Below, one piece after another: positions 50,164-61,559 of a DNA stretch of 64,000 nt (positions are counted from its first letter, which is position 1; each line of letters starts with the position of its first letter). A program made the position numbers and the translations under genes. Origin of the DNA: Panulirus ornatus (Eukaryota > Arthropoda > Malacostraca > Decapoda > Palinuridae); the NCBI RefSeq assembly GCF_036320965.1, contig NC_092251.1, forward strand, positions 597,501-661,500, given 5' to 3'. The notes under the pieces were generated by a model. The model was not told the origin of the DNA. It saw nothing but the letters and a program-made list of their open reading frames with translations, and did no database searches.

Positions 50164-50435
50164 GTAAGTTTTTTTCTAAATTTTACCGTGAAATTTGTTC
50201 AAGAAGTTGATTGTTGTGAAATGTTAATTAGAAGTATCATGAAGTAGAATTAAGTAAAGTGCATTACATTCAAAACTAAAATATGTCTCATGGAACAGAG
50301 AAATGGGTTGATTATCCCATGGAACAGGGATATCTAATGATAAATTTAAAGGAAAGTAGTTGGCTAGATTTCCATGCTAGCCAGAATACAGCATGATGTA
50401 TCATCTGGTACTGATACAGCGCATTTGCTTTGCAG
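50164..50435 (+). other. Transporter intron, phase 0
   Basis: A 272-bp intron with donor gtaagt and acceptor gcatttgctttgcag. It is AT-rich with stops in the upstream frame (TAG at 50245), which supports splicing. Confidence 0.8.
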
Positions 50436-50641
50436 ATTGGCTCTCCTACCAAGGATGATCACTGTGATGATGCAGACAATGAGGAAGAAAATGAGGATCC
50501 AGAGGAGGTGACGGCCATGCTTGGGTCAGCTCGTGTCAAAGGTCCTCGACAACCAGGCCTGCGAAGGATCTCCGCAGGGTGCATGGGCACCAGCTCGCCC
50601 CCGCCCCCAGCCGCTCCACTGCGCAACATGAAAATTAACAG
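50436..50641 (+). CDS. SLC16-type transporter, second coding exon
   Basis: In phase with the previous exon. It reads from IGSPTKDD through an acidic stretch (DNEEENEDPEE), a basic patch and a Pro run (SPPPPAAPLRNMKINR). This continues the large cytosolic loop between TM6 and TM7. I place the donor at 50642 (aacag|gtctcc) because insect relatives, as I recall them, have a PLRNM-basic block followed by sequence not encoded here. The site is a weak consensus. Alternatively the exon reads on to a TAG at 50877. TM7-12 exons were not found in the remaining 13 kb and probably lie beyond the window. Confidence 0.65.
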
Positions 50642-50879
50642 GTCTCCAGTACAGTTCTGCGATTCTTCGAGAAAAATAAATCCTATTGTCTCAGCTCCTA
50701 GAATTAGTAATAATGATCTTCTAGATATCTTTTTACGTTACTGCTGCCGTAAATTTCATGAAGACTTCCAAAAACTGATAACGGCACCTAACATGCTCTT
50801 TCTCACCATCAGGTCTAGGGATGAACTACTGATTCTTTTCATTGCACTAGTGTTCTGGATGCTTTTCCTCATTAATTAG
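50642..50879 (+). other. Possible alternative 3' end of the transporter frame
   Basis: If the weak donor at 50642 is not used, the frame continues 78 codons to a TAG and ends in a hydrophobic stretch (LLILFIALVFWMLFLI) of TM length. That would yield a half-size transporter with an extra membrane segment. It could equally be intron. A second possible donor (cag|gtctag) is at about 50811. Confidence 0.3.
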
Positions 50880-50904
50880 TTTACCCACCTTATCTACGGT
50901 TTAT

Positions 50905-51045
50905 TATCTCTCAATGCTCCTAGGACCTTCACTTCCCATGGTTCCCTAAGTTTTCTCCATTCAAACTTACACCCCAGCTAACCTGTCACTCTCCAGTGCT
51001 GTACTTAATAAACCCGCTTTTCTTCACATTTACTTTTCACTTTTT
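50905..51045 (-). mobile_element. Ancient RTE RT remnant
   Basis: Blocks equal to cttccatggttcc, ttttctccattcaaacttac and cttcacatttac appear in RTE order on the minus strand with large gaps. It is the oldest RTE trace in the window and lies in the intron or 3' flank of the transporter. Confidence 0.6.
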
Positions 51046-51049
51046 TCTT

Positions 51050-51125
51050 TGCTCTGATTCCCCCGGCTTGAGGTTACACCAAGAATAAAGAGCCACCTTT
51101 GATGAGGCTATACCAACTTCTTGCT
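51050..51125. repeat. Unclassified dispersed repeat, copy 2
   Basis: The gaggttacac, gaat.aa.ag and gaggct series aligns with 42729-42800, at about 65-70% identity by eye. Confidence 0.4.
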
Positions 51126-51224
51126 TCTAAGAAATCCATCTTGTCCCTACTACTGACTGCAAGGCAGCCACGGAGCTGCAGGAGCCCCTGGAATAGGAGT
51201 CCTAGGGCAATTAAATGAAAAATA

Positions 51225-51654
51225 AATATATTTATTATTTATTTACTATACTTGATCGCCGTTTCCCGCGTGAGCAAGGTAGCGCCAGGAAACAGACTAA
51301 GAACGGCCCATCCACTCATATACACGCATATAAACATTAACGCCCATACACGTACATATACATATCAACATATACATATACACAGACACTTACATATGTA
51401 CACTTGTGCATATTCATGCTTACCTTCATCCACCCTGATGCTACCCCGCCCTACAGAAAACAGCATCGCTACCCCCCTCCCCCAACCCCCACCCCCACAG
51501 CTTCAGCGAGGTAGCGCTAGGAAGACAGACAAGAAAGGCCACATCCATTCACATTCAGTCTCAAGCTGTCATTTGTAATGCACCTGAACCACATCCAGGC
51601 ACCACAGACCTTTCCATGGTTTACCCCAGACGTTTCACATACCCTGGTTCAGTG
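51225..51654 (-). mobile_element. RTE 3' UTR fragment, diverged
   Basis: Long-form 3' UTR on the minus strand, from the hairpin (gtttcccgcgtgagcaaggt, 51263-51282) to ctgaaccagggtatg at 51654, where it meets a plus-strand RTE head to head. Divergence suggests age. Confidence 0.82.
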
Positions 51655-52803
51655 ATGTCCTCATGGTTGTTTAATTTGTTTATGGATGGGGTGGTTAGGG
51701 AGGTAAATGCAAGCGTTTCGGAGAGAGGGGTGAATATGCAGTCTGTTATGGATGAGAGTCTCTGGGAAATGAGTCAGTTGCTGTTCGCCGATGATACACA
51801 TTTAGTGGCTTATTCGGGTGAGAAACTGCAGAGGTTGGTGACTGAGTTTGGAAAAATGTGTGAAAGGAGAAAGTTGAGAGTAAATGTGAATAAGAGCAAG
51901 GTTATTAGGTTCAGTAGGGATGAGGGACAAGATAATTGGGTTATAAGTTTAAATGGAAAAAAAAAAATTGTAGGAAGTGAAATGTTTTAGATATCTGGGA
52001 GTGTACTTAGCAGCGGATGGAACCATGGAAGCAGAAGTGAGTCACGGGGTGGGGGAGGGGGCGAATGTTCTGGGAGCATAAAATGTGTGGAAGGAGAGAA
52101 CGTTATCTCAGAGAGCAAAAAATGGGTATGTTTAAAGGATAGCTATAGATAGTGTTGTCCAGAGGAGGGTGGATGCGTTGGAAATGAAATGTTTGAGGAC
52201 AGTATGTGGTGTAAGGTGGTTTGTTCAAGTAATGAATGGGTAAGAGATATGTGTGGAAATGAAAAGAGTGTGATTGAGAGAGTAGAAGAGGGTGTTAAAA
52301 TGGTTTGGACATATGGAGAGAATGAGTAACGAAAGATTGACAGATAGGATATATGTGTCAAAGTTGGAGAGCAGAAGTGGGAGACATAATTGGAGGTGGA
52401 AGAATAGAGTGAAAAAGATTTTGAGCGATTGGAGCCTGAACATCCAGGAGGGTAGAGGCATGCAATGAATAGAGTGAATTGAAACGATGTATATACTGGG
52501 GTTGATGGGCTGTCAATGGATTGAACAGGGCATGTGAAGCGTCTAAGGTAAACCATGGAAAGGTCTGTGGGGCCTGGATGTGGATAGGGAGTTGTGGTTT
52601 CAGTGCATTACATATGAAAGCTAGAAACTGAGTGTGAACGAATGTTGCCTTTTTGTGTTTTCCTGGTACTACCTATCTGGGGGAGGGGGTACCATGCCCT
52701 GTGTGGCAGGGTGGCAACAGCAATGGATAAAGGCAGCAAGTATGAATATGTACATGTGTATACATGTATATGTCTGTGTATGTATACGTTGAAATGTATA
52801 TAT
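51655..52803 (+). mobile_element. RTE-clade element, 5'-truncated, old
   Basis: RT from VMSSWLFNLFMDG through QLLFADDTHLVA to about 51990, then frameshifts (A run at 51957-51967), a deletion around the MLYGCE block and many substitutions. The long 3' UTR lacks its last ~150 bp, ending at cgttgaaatgtatata next to a SIDE. Confidence 0.87.
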
Positions 52804-53031
52804 TTTTTTCATACTATTTGCCATTTCCCGCGTTAGCGAGGTAGCGTGAAGAACAGAGGACTGAACCTTTGAGGGAATATCCTCACCTGGCCCCCTTCTC
52901 TGTTCCCTCTTTTGGAAAGAAGAAAAAGAAAACAAGAGGGAAGGATTTCCAGCCCCCAGCTCCCTTCCCTTTTAGTCGCCTTCTACGACACGTAGGGAAT
53001 ACGTGGGAAGTATTCTTTCTCCCCTATCCCC

Positions 53032-53036
<5 letters not shown>
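52804..53036 (-). mobile_element. SIDE copy 10
   Basis: Full-length minus-strand copy that appears to have landed in the TA-rich part of the preceding RTE 3' UTR (gtatata), cutting it. The middle A run is broken (agaagaaaaagaaaac). Confidence 0.9.

Positions 53037-53100
<64 letters not shown>
53037..53100. repeat. (TA)32 microsatellite
   Basis: Between SIDE copy 10 and the next RTE 3' end. Confidence 0.95.
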
Positions 53101-53104
<4 letters not shown>

Positions 53105-54056
53105 CCTTTGTCGCTGTCTCCCGCGTTAGCGAGGTAGCGCAAGGAAACACGAAAGAATGGCCCAACCCACCCCCATACACATGTATATACATACACGTCC
53201 ACACACGCAAATATACATACCTATACATCTCAATGCATACATATATATACACACACAGACATATACATGTACATAATTCATACTCTCTGCCTTTATTCAT
53301 TCCCATCACCACCTCGCCACACATGGAATAACAACCCCCCTCCCCCCTCATGTGTGCGAGGTAGCGCTAGGAAAAGACAACAAAGGCCCCATTCGTTCAC
53401 ACTCATTCTCTAGCTGTCATGTAATAATGCACCGAAACCACAGCTCCCTTTCCACATCCAGGCCCCACAGAACTTTCCATGGTTTACCCTAGAGAATTCA
53501 CAAGCCCTGGTTCAATCCATTGACAGCACATCTACCCCGGTACACCACATCGTTCCAATTCACTCTATTCCTTGCACGCATTTCACCCTCTTGTATGTTC
53601 AGGCCTATCGCTCAACATCTTTTTCACTCCATCCTTCCACCTCCAATCAAACCACCTCACACCACATATTATCCTTAAACATCTCATTTCCAGCACATCC
53701 AGCCTCCTTCGCACAACTCTATCCATAGCCCACGCCTCGCAACCATACAACATTGTTGGAACCACTATTCCTTCAAACATACCCATTTTTGCTTTCCGAG
53801 ATAATGTTCTCGACTTCCATACATTCTTCAAGGCTCCCAGAATTTTTGCCCGGTTCCCCACCCTATGATCCACTTCCGCTTCCATGGTTCCATCCGCTGC
53901 CACATCCACTCCCAGATATCTAAAACACTTCACTTCTCCAGTTTTTCTCCATTCAAACTTACCTCCCAATTGACTTGACCCTCAACCCTACTGTACCCAA
54001 TAACCTTGCTCTTATTCACATTTACTCTCAACTTTCTTCTTTCACACACTTTACCA

Positions 54057-54059
<3 letters not shown>
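53101..54059 (-). mobile_element. RTE-clade element, 5'-truncated with internal deletion
   Basis: Long 3' UTR (about 53105-53500), then RT to the VNVNKSK block. About 230 bp between GVRWFD and WRWKDG are missing, and single-base losses lie near 53605 and 53935. The 5' truncation (accaaact) abuts (TA)n. Confidence 0.88.

Positions 54060-54139
<80 letters not shown>
54060..54139. repeat. (TA)40 microsatellite
   Basis: Directly precedes the 5' end of the best full-length RTE copy. Confidence 0.95.
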
Positions 54140-54144
<5 letters not shown>

Positions 54145-57100
54145 GGGGATAGGGGTGAAAGAATACTTCCCACGTATTCCTCGCGTGTCGTAGAAAGCGA
54201 CTAGAGGGGACGGGAGCGGGGGGCCGGAAATCCTCCCCTCCTTGTATTAACTTTCTAAAATGGGAAACAGAAGAAGGAGTCACGCGGGGAGTGCTCATCC
54301 TCCTCGAAGGCTCAGAGTGGGGTGCCTAAATGTGTGTGGATGTAACCAAGATGTGAAAAAAGGAGAGATAGGTAGTATGTTTGAGGAAAGGAACCTGGAT
54401 GTTTTGACTCTGAGTGAAACGAAGCTCAAGGGTAAAGGGGAAGAGTGGTTTGGAAATGTCTGGGGAGTGAAGTCAGGGGTTAGTGAGAGGACAAGAGCAA
54501 GGGAAGGAGTAGCAATACTCCTGAAACAGGAGTTGTGGGAGTATGTGATAGAATGTAAGAAAGTAAATTCTCGATTAATATGGGTAAAATTGAAAGTTGA
54601 TGGAGAGAGGTGGGTGATTATTGGTGCATATGCACCTGGGCATGAGAAGAAAGATCATGAGAGGCAAGTGTTTTGGGAGCAGCTAAATGAGTGTGTTAGC
54701 GGTTTTGATGCACGAGACCGGGTTATAGTGATGGGTGATTTGAATGCAAAGGTGAGTAATGTGGCAGTTGAGGGAATAATTGGTATGCATGGGGTGTTCA
54801 GTGTTGTAAATGGAAATGGTGAAGAGCTTGTAGATTTATGTGCTGAAAAAGGACTGATGATTGGGAATACCTGGTTTAAAAAGCGAGATATACATAAGTA
54901 TACTTATGTAAGTAGGAGAGATGGCCAGAGAGCATTATTGGATTACGTGTTAATTGACAGGCGTGCGAAAGAGAGACTTTTGGATGTCAATGTGCTGAGA
55001 GGTGCAACTGGAGGGATGTCTGATCATTATCTTGTGGAGGCTAAGGTGAAGATTAGTATGGGTTTTCAGAAAAGAAGAGTGAATGTTGGGGTGAAGAAGG
55101 TGGTGAGAGTAAGCGAGCTTGGGAAGGAGACCTGTGTGAGGAAGTATCAGGAGAGACTCTGTACAGAATGGAAAAAGGTGAGAACAATGGAAGTAAGGGG
55201 AGTGGGGGAGGAATGGGATGTATTTAGGGAATCAGTGATGGATTGCGCAAAAGATGCTTGTGGCATGAGAAGAGTGGGAGGTGGGCTGCTTAGAAAGGGT
55301 AGTGAGTGGTGGGATGAAGAAGTAAGAGTATTAGTGAAAGAGAAGAGAGAGGCATTTGGACGATTTTTGCAGGGAAAAAATGCAATTGAGTGGGAGAAGT
55401 ATAAAAGAAAGAGACAGGAGGTCAAGAGAAAGGTGCGAGAGGTGAAAAAAAGGGCAAATGAGAGTTGGGGTGAGAGACTATCAGTAAATTTTAGGGAGAA
55501 TAAAAAGATGTTCTGGAGGGAGGTAAATAGGGTGCGTAAGAAAAGGGAGCAAATGGGAACTTCAGTGAAGGGCGTAAATGGGGAGGTGATAACAAGTAGT
55601 GGTGATGTGAGAAGGAGATGGAATGAGTATTTTGAAGGTTTGTTGAATGTGTCTGATGACAGAGTGGCAGATATAGGGTATTTGGTCGAGGTGGTGTGCA
55701 AAGTGAGAGGGTTAGGGAAAATGATTTGGTAAACAGAGAAGAGGTAGTAAAAGCTTTGCGGAAGATGAAAGCCGGCAAGGCAGCAGGTTTGGATGGTATT
55801 GCAGTGGAATTTATTAAAAAAGGGGGTGACTGTGTTGTTGACTGGTTGGTAAGGTTATTTAATGTGTGTATGACTCATGGTGAGGTGCCTGAGGATTGGC
55901 GGAATGCGTGCATAGTGCCATTGTACAAAGGCAAAGGGGATAAGAGTGAGTGCTCAAATTACAGAGGTATAAGTTTGTTGAGTATTCCTGGTAAACCATA
56001 TGGGAGGGTATTGATTGAGAGGGTGAAGGCATGTACAGAGCATCAGATTGGGGAAGAGCAGTGTGGTTTCAGAAGTGGTAGAGGATGTGTGGATCAGGTG
56101 TTTGCTTTGAAGAATGTATGTGAGAAATACTTAGAAAAGCAAATGGATTTGTATGTAGCATTTATGGATCTGGAGAAGGCATATGATAGAGTTGATAGAG
56201 ATGCTCTGTGGAAGGTATTAAGAATATATGGTGTGGGAGGCAAGTTGTTAGAAGCAGTTAAAGGTTTTTATCGAGGATGTAAGGCATGTGTACGTGTAGG
56301 AAGAGAGGAAAGTGATTGGTTCTCAGTGAATGTAGGTTTGCGGCAGGGGTGTGTGATGTCTCCATGGTTGTTTAATTTGTTTATGGATGGGGTTGTTAGG
56401 GAGGTAAATGCAAGAGTCTTGGAAAGAGGGGCAAGTATGAAGTCTGTTGGGGATGAGAGAGCTTGGGAAGTGAGTCAGTTGTTGTTCGCTGATGATACAG
56501 CGCTGGTGGCGGATTCATGTGAGAAACTGCAGAAGCTGGTGACGGAGTTTGGTAAAGTGTGTGGAAGAAGAAAGTTAAGAGTAAATGTGAATAAGAGCAA
56601 GGTTATTAGGTACAGTAGGGTTGAGGGTCAAGTCAATTGGGAGGTGAGTTTGAATGGAGAAAAACTGGAGGAAGTGAAGTGTTTTAGATATCTGGGAGTG
56701 GATCTGTCAGCGGATGGAACCATGGAAGCGGAAGTGGATCATAGGGTGGGGGAGGGGGCGAAAATTTTGGGAGCCTTGAAAAATGTGTGGAAGTTGAGAA
56801 CATTATCCCGGAAAGCAAAAATGGGTATGTTTGAAGGAATAGTGGTTCCAACAATGTTGTATGGTTGCGAGGCGTGGGCTATGGATAGAGTTGTTCGCAG
56901 GAGGATGGATGTGCTGGAAATGAGATGTTTGAGGACAATGTGTGGTGTGAGGTGGTTTGATCGAGTAAGTAACGTAAGGGTAAGAGAGATGTGTGGAAAT
57001 AAAAAGAGCGTGGTTGAGAGAGCAGAAGAGGGTGTTTTGAAATGGTTTGGGCACATGGAGAGAATGAGTGAGGAAAGATTGACCAAGAGGATATATGTGT

Positions 57101-57441
57101 CGGAGGTGGAGGGAACGAGGAGAAGAGGGAGACCAAATTGGAGGTGGAAAGATGGAGTGAAAAGGATTTTGTGTGATCGGGGCCTGAACATGCAGGAGGG
57201 TGAAAGGAGGGCAAGGAATAGAGTGAATTGGAGCGATGTGGTATACAGGGGTTGACGTGCTGTCAGTGGATTGAATCAAGGCATGTGAAGCGTCCGGGGT
57301 AAACCATGGAAAGCTGTGTAGGTATGTATATTTGCGTGTGTGGACGTGTGTATGTACATGTGTATGGGGGGGTTGGGCCATTTCTTTCGTCTGTTTCCTT
57401 GCGCTACCTCGCAAACGCGGGAGACAGCGACGATGTATAAA
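54140..57441 (+). mobile_element. Full-length RTE-clade retrotransposon, nearly intact (subfamily A)
   Basis: The 5' UTR (about 120 bp) begins atccctggggataggggtga. EN starts at ATG 54260. An APE-like endonuclease is readable: N25, E53 (LSETKL), AYAPG (123-127), GDLNA (159-163) and SDH (254-256). A basic linker rich in K/R/E follows (about 370-440). A single 1-bp deletion near 55680 ends the first frame. The second frame continues with KMKAGKAAGLDGI, GFRSGRG, AFMDLEKAYDRVD, LRQGC and FADD (56485-56496), then the C-terminal block, ending at TGA 57253-57255. The 3' UTR is the short form, with the hairpin at 57406-57428. Apart from that frameshift it looks competent. The RT cuts target DNA with EN and primes from the nick. 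Confidence 0.95.
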
Positions 57442-57464
57442 AATATATATATATATATATATAT
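57442..57464. repeat. (TA)11 microsatellite
   Basis: Short tail between two tandem plus-strand RTE copies. Confidence 0.9.
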
Positions 57465-58901
57465 GGTTTTATCCCTGCGGATAGGGGAGAAAGAATACTT
57501 CCCACGCATTCCTCACGTATTGTAGAAGGCGACTAAAGGGGACGGGAGCAGGGGGCTGGAAACCCTCCCCTCCTTGTATTTTAACTTTCTAAAAGGGGAA
57601 CAGAAGAAGGAGTCATGCGGGGAGTGCTCATCCTCCTTGAAAGCTCAGATTGGGGTGTCTAAATGTGTTTGGATGTAACCAAGATGAGAAAAAAGGAGAG
57701 ATAGGTAGTATGTTTGAGGAAAGGAACCTGGATGTTTTGGCTCTGGAGGAAATGAAGCTCAAGGGTAAAGGGGAAGAGTGGTTTGGGAATGTCTTGGGAG
57801 TAAACTCAGGGGTTAGTGAAAGGACAAGAGCAAGGGAAGGAGTAGCACTACTCCTGAAACATGAATGGTGGGAGTATGTGATAGAGTGTAAGAAAGTATA
57901 CTCTAGATTGCTATGGGTAAAACTGAAAGTGGATGGAGAGAGATGGGTGATTATTGATGCGTATGCACCTGGGCATGAGAAGAAAGATCATGAGACGCAA
58001 GTGTTTTGGGAGCAGCTGAGTGAGTGTGTTAGTAGTTTTGATGCACGAGACCGGGTTATAGTGATGGGTGATTTTAATGCAAAGGTGAGTAATGTGGAAG
58101 TTGAGGGAATAATTGGTGTACATGGGGTAGAGTGTAAGAAAGTATACTCCAGATTGATATGGGTAAAACTGAAAGTGGATGGAGAGAGATGGGTGATTAT
58201 TGGTGCATATGCACCTGGGCATGAGAAGAAAGATCATGAGAGGCAAGTGTTTTGGGAGCAGCTGAGTGAGTGTGTTAGTAGTTTTGATGCACGAGTCCAG
58301 GTTATAGTGATGGGTGATTTGAATGCAAAGCTGAGTAATGTGGAAGTCGAGGAAATAATTGGTGTATATGGGGTTTTCAGTGTTGCAAATGGAAATGGTG
58401 TAGAGCTTGTAGATTTATGTGCTGAAAAAGGACTGGTGAATGGGAATACCTGGATTAAAAAGAGAGGTATACATAAGTATACGTATGTAAGTGGGAGAGA
58501 TAGCCAGAGAGCATTATTGGATTACGTGTTAATTGATAGGTGCACAAAAGAGAGACTTTAGGATGTTAAAGTTCTAAGAGGTGTAACTGGAGTGATGTTT
58601 GATCATTATCTTGTGGAGGCGAAGGTGAAGATTTGTAGAGGTTTTCAGAAAAGAAGAGAGAAAATTGGAGTGAAGAGAGTGGTGAGAGTAAGTGAGCTTG
58701 GGAAGGAGAGTTGTGTGAGGAAGTACCAGGAGAGACTGAGCACAGAATGGAAAAAGGTGAGAAAAAAGGATGTAAGGGGAGTGGGGTAGGAATGGGATGT
58801 ATTTAGGGAAGCTGTAATGGCTTGCGCAAAAGATGCTTGTGGCATAAGAAGAGTGGGAGGTGGACAGATTGGAAAGGGTAGTGAGTGGTGGGATGAAGAA
58901 G
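57465..58901 (+). mobile_element. RTE 5' half with in-frame endonuclease duplication
   Basis: 5' UTR from atccctgcggataggggaga, then EN from MGCLNVFGCNQ. 57882-58127 is repeated in tandem at 58128-58373 (246 bp, 82 codons, frame kept), so the VKLKVDGERW, AYAPGHEKK and VIVMGD blocks occur twice. A TAG at 58559 ends the frame, and more EN/linker sequence follows in decayed form to WWDEE. RT and the 3' end are missing. At 58901 the sequence switches to an inverted RT piece. Confidence 0.9.
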
Positions 58902-59136
58902 CAAACACCTGATCCACACATCCTCTACCACTTCTGAAACCACACTGCTCTTCCCCAGTCTGATGCTCTGTACATGCCTTCACCCTCTCAATCAATACCC
59001 TCCCATATAATTTCCCAGGAATACTCAACAAACTTATACCTCTGTAATTTGAGCACTCACTTTTATCCCCTTTGCCTTTGTACACCGGCACTATGCAAGC
59101 ATTCCGCCAGTCCTCAGGCACCTTACCATGAGTCAT
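58902..59136 (-). mobile_element. Inverted RTE RT fragment
   Basis: Minus-strand RT from MTHGKVPEDWRNACIV to SGRGCVDQVFA, 235 bp. It joins the EN piece at 58901 and an RTE 3' end near 59137. Its start (atgactcatgg) is exactly where the neighbouring copy at 60323 has its internal deletion. Confidence 0.85.
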
Positions 59137-61028
59137 ATTTATTTTACATATTTATTTTGCTTTGTCGCTGTCTCCCGCATTAGCGAGGTAGCGCAAGGAA
59201 ACAGACGAAAGAATGGCCCAACCCACCCACATACACATGTATATACATACACATCCACACACGCAAATATACATACCTATACATCTCAGTGTACACATAT
59301 ATATACACACAGACATATACATATATACACATGTACATAATTCATACTGTCTGCCTTTATTTATTCCCATCGCCACCCCGCCACATATGGAATAACAACC
59401 CCCTCCCCCCTCATGTGTGCGAGGCAGTGCTAGGAAAAGACAACAAAGGCCACATTCGTTCACACTCAGTCTCTAGCTGTTATGTAATAATGCATCGAAA
59501 CCACAGCTCCCTTTCCACATCCAGGCCCCATAGAACTTTCCATGGTTTACCCTAGACACTTCACATGCCCTGGTTCAATCCATTCACAGCACGTCGACCC
59601 CGGTATACCACATCGTTCCAATTCACTCTATTCCTTGCACGCCTGTCACACTCCTGCATGTTCAGGCCCCGATCACTCAAAATCTTTTTCACTCCATCTT
59701 TCCACCTCTAATTTGGTCTCCCACTTCTCCTTGTTCCCTCCACCTCTGACACATATATCCTCTTGGTCAATCTTTCTTCACTCATTCTCTCCATGTGCCC
59801 AAACCATTTCAAAACACCCTCTTCTGCTCTCTCAACCACACTCTTTTTATTTCCACACATCTCTCTTACCCTTACATTACTTACTCGATCAAACCACCTC
59901 ACACCACATATTGTCCTCAAACATCTCCTTTCCAGCACATCCACCCTCCTGCGCACAACTCTATCCATAGCCCATGCCTCGCAACCATACAACATTGTTG
60001 GAACCACTGTTCCTTCAAACATACCCATTTTTGCTTTCCGAGATAATGTTCTCGACTTCCAAACATTCTTCAAGGCTCCCAGAATTTTTGCCCCCTCCCC
60101 CACCCTATGATTCACTTCCGCTGCCAGATCCACTCCCAGATATCTAAAACACTTTACTTCCTCCAGTTTTTCTCCATTCAAACTCACCTCCCAATTGACT
60201 TGACCCTCAACCATGCTGTACTTAATAACCTTGCTCTTATTCATATTTACTCTTAACTTTCTTCTTTCACACACTTTACCAAACTCAGTCACCATCTTCT
60301 GCAGTTTCTCACATGAATCAGCCATGAGTCATACATACATTAAATAACCTTACCAACCAGTCAACAATACAATCACCCCCTTTTTTAATAAATTCCACTG
60401 CAATACCATCCAAACCCGCTGCCTTGCCGGCTTTCATCTTCCGCAAAGCTTTTACTACCTCTTCTCTATTTACCACATCATTCTCCATAACCCTCTCACT
60501 TTGCACACTACCTCAACCAAAACGCCCTATATCTGCCACGCTATCATCAAACACATTCAACAAACCTTCAAAATACTCACTCCATCTCCTTCTCACATCA
60601 CCACTACTTATCACCTCCCCATTAGCCCCCTTCACTGAAGTTCCCATTTGTTCCCTTGTCTTATGCACTTTATTTACCTCCTTCCAAAACATCTTTTTAT
60701 TCTCCCTAAAATTTAATGATACTCTCTCACCCCAACTCTCATTTGCCCTCTTTTTCACCTCTTGCACCTTTCTCTTGACCTCCTGACTCTTTCTTTTATA
60801 CATCTCCCACTCATTTGCATTATTTCCCTGCAAAAATCGTCCAAATGCCTCTCTTTTCTCTTTCACTAATAATCTTACTTCTTCATTGCACCACTCACTA
60901 CCCTTTCTAATCTGCCCACCTCCCACGCTTCTCATGCCACAAGCATCTTTTGCACAAGCCACCACTGCTTCCCTAAATACATCCCATTCCTCCCCCACTC
61001 CCCTTACATCCTTTGTTCTCACCTTTTT
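59137..61028 (-). mobile_element. RTE-clade element with internal deletion (subfamily B)
   Basis: On the minus strand: EN C-terminal linker (61028-60513, KVRTKDVRGVGEEW to NVFDDSV), RT start (KMKAGKAAGLDGI), then at 60323 a jump from NVCMTHG to ADSCEKLQ. This deletes the RT palm and FADD. RT then continues to the CGA-type C-terminus and a long 3' UTR ending at the hairpin 59168-59195. The RT is catalytically dead. Confidence 0.9.
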
Positions 61029-61304
61029 CAGCGTATACATACATATACATATATACACATGTACATATCCATACTTGATGCCTTTATCCATTCCCTTCAC
61101 CACCCTGTCCCACATGAAAATGGCACCCCCTTCCCCTGCAAGCACACGAGGTAGCACTAGGTAAAGACAACGAAGGGCACATTCGTTCACACTCAGCCTG
61201 TAGCTGTCATGTGTAATTCACTGAAACCACAGCTCCCTTTTCATATCCAGGCCCCACAGAACTTTCCATGATTTACCCCAGATGCTTCACATTCCTTGGT
61301 TTTA
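61029..61304 (-). mobile_element. RTE 3' UTR fragment
   Basis: Middle part of a long-form 3' UTR (gcgtatacatacatatacat to ttccatgatttaccccagat) without hairpin or RT. It is fused to EN linker sequence of the previous copy at about 61028. Confidence 0.8.
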
Positions 61305-61316
61305 TATATATATATA

Positions 61317-61554
61317 TTTCTTTCTTTCAAACTATTCGCCATTTCCCGCATTGGCGAGGTAGCGTTAAGAACAGAGGACTGGGCCTTTGAGGGACTACCC
61401 TCACCTGGCCCAATTCTCTGTTCCTTCTTTGAAAAAAAAAAAAAAAAAAGAGAGGGGAGGATTTCCAGCCCCCCGCTCCCTCCCCTTTAAGTCGCCTTCC
61501 ACGACACGCAGGGAATACATGGGAAGTATTCTTTCTCCCCTATCCCCAGGGATA
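61317..61554 (-). mobile_element. SIDE copy 11
   Basis: Full-length minus-strand copy with an 18-base A run in the middle. The 3' end lies by a short (TA)n at 61305-61316. Confidence 0.9.
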
Positions 61555-61559
61555 ATATG

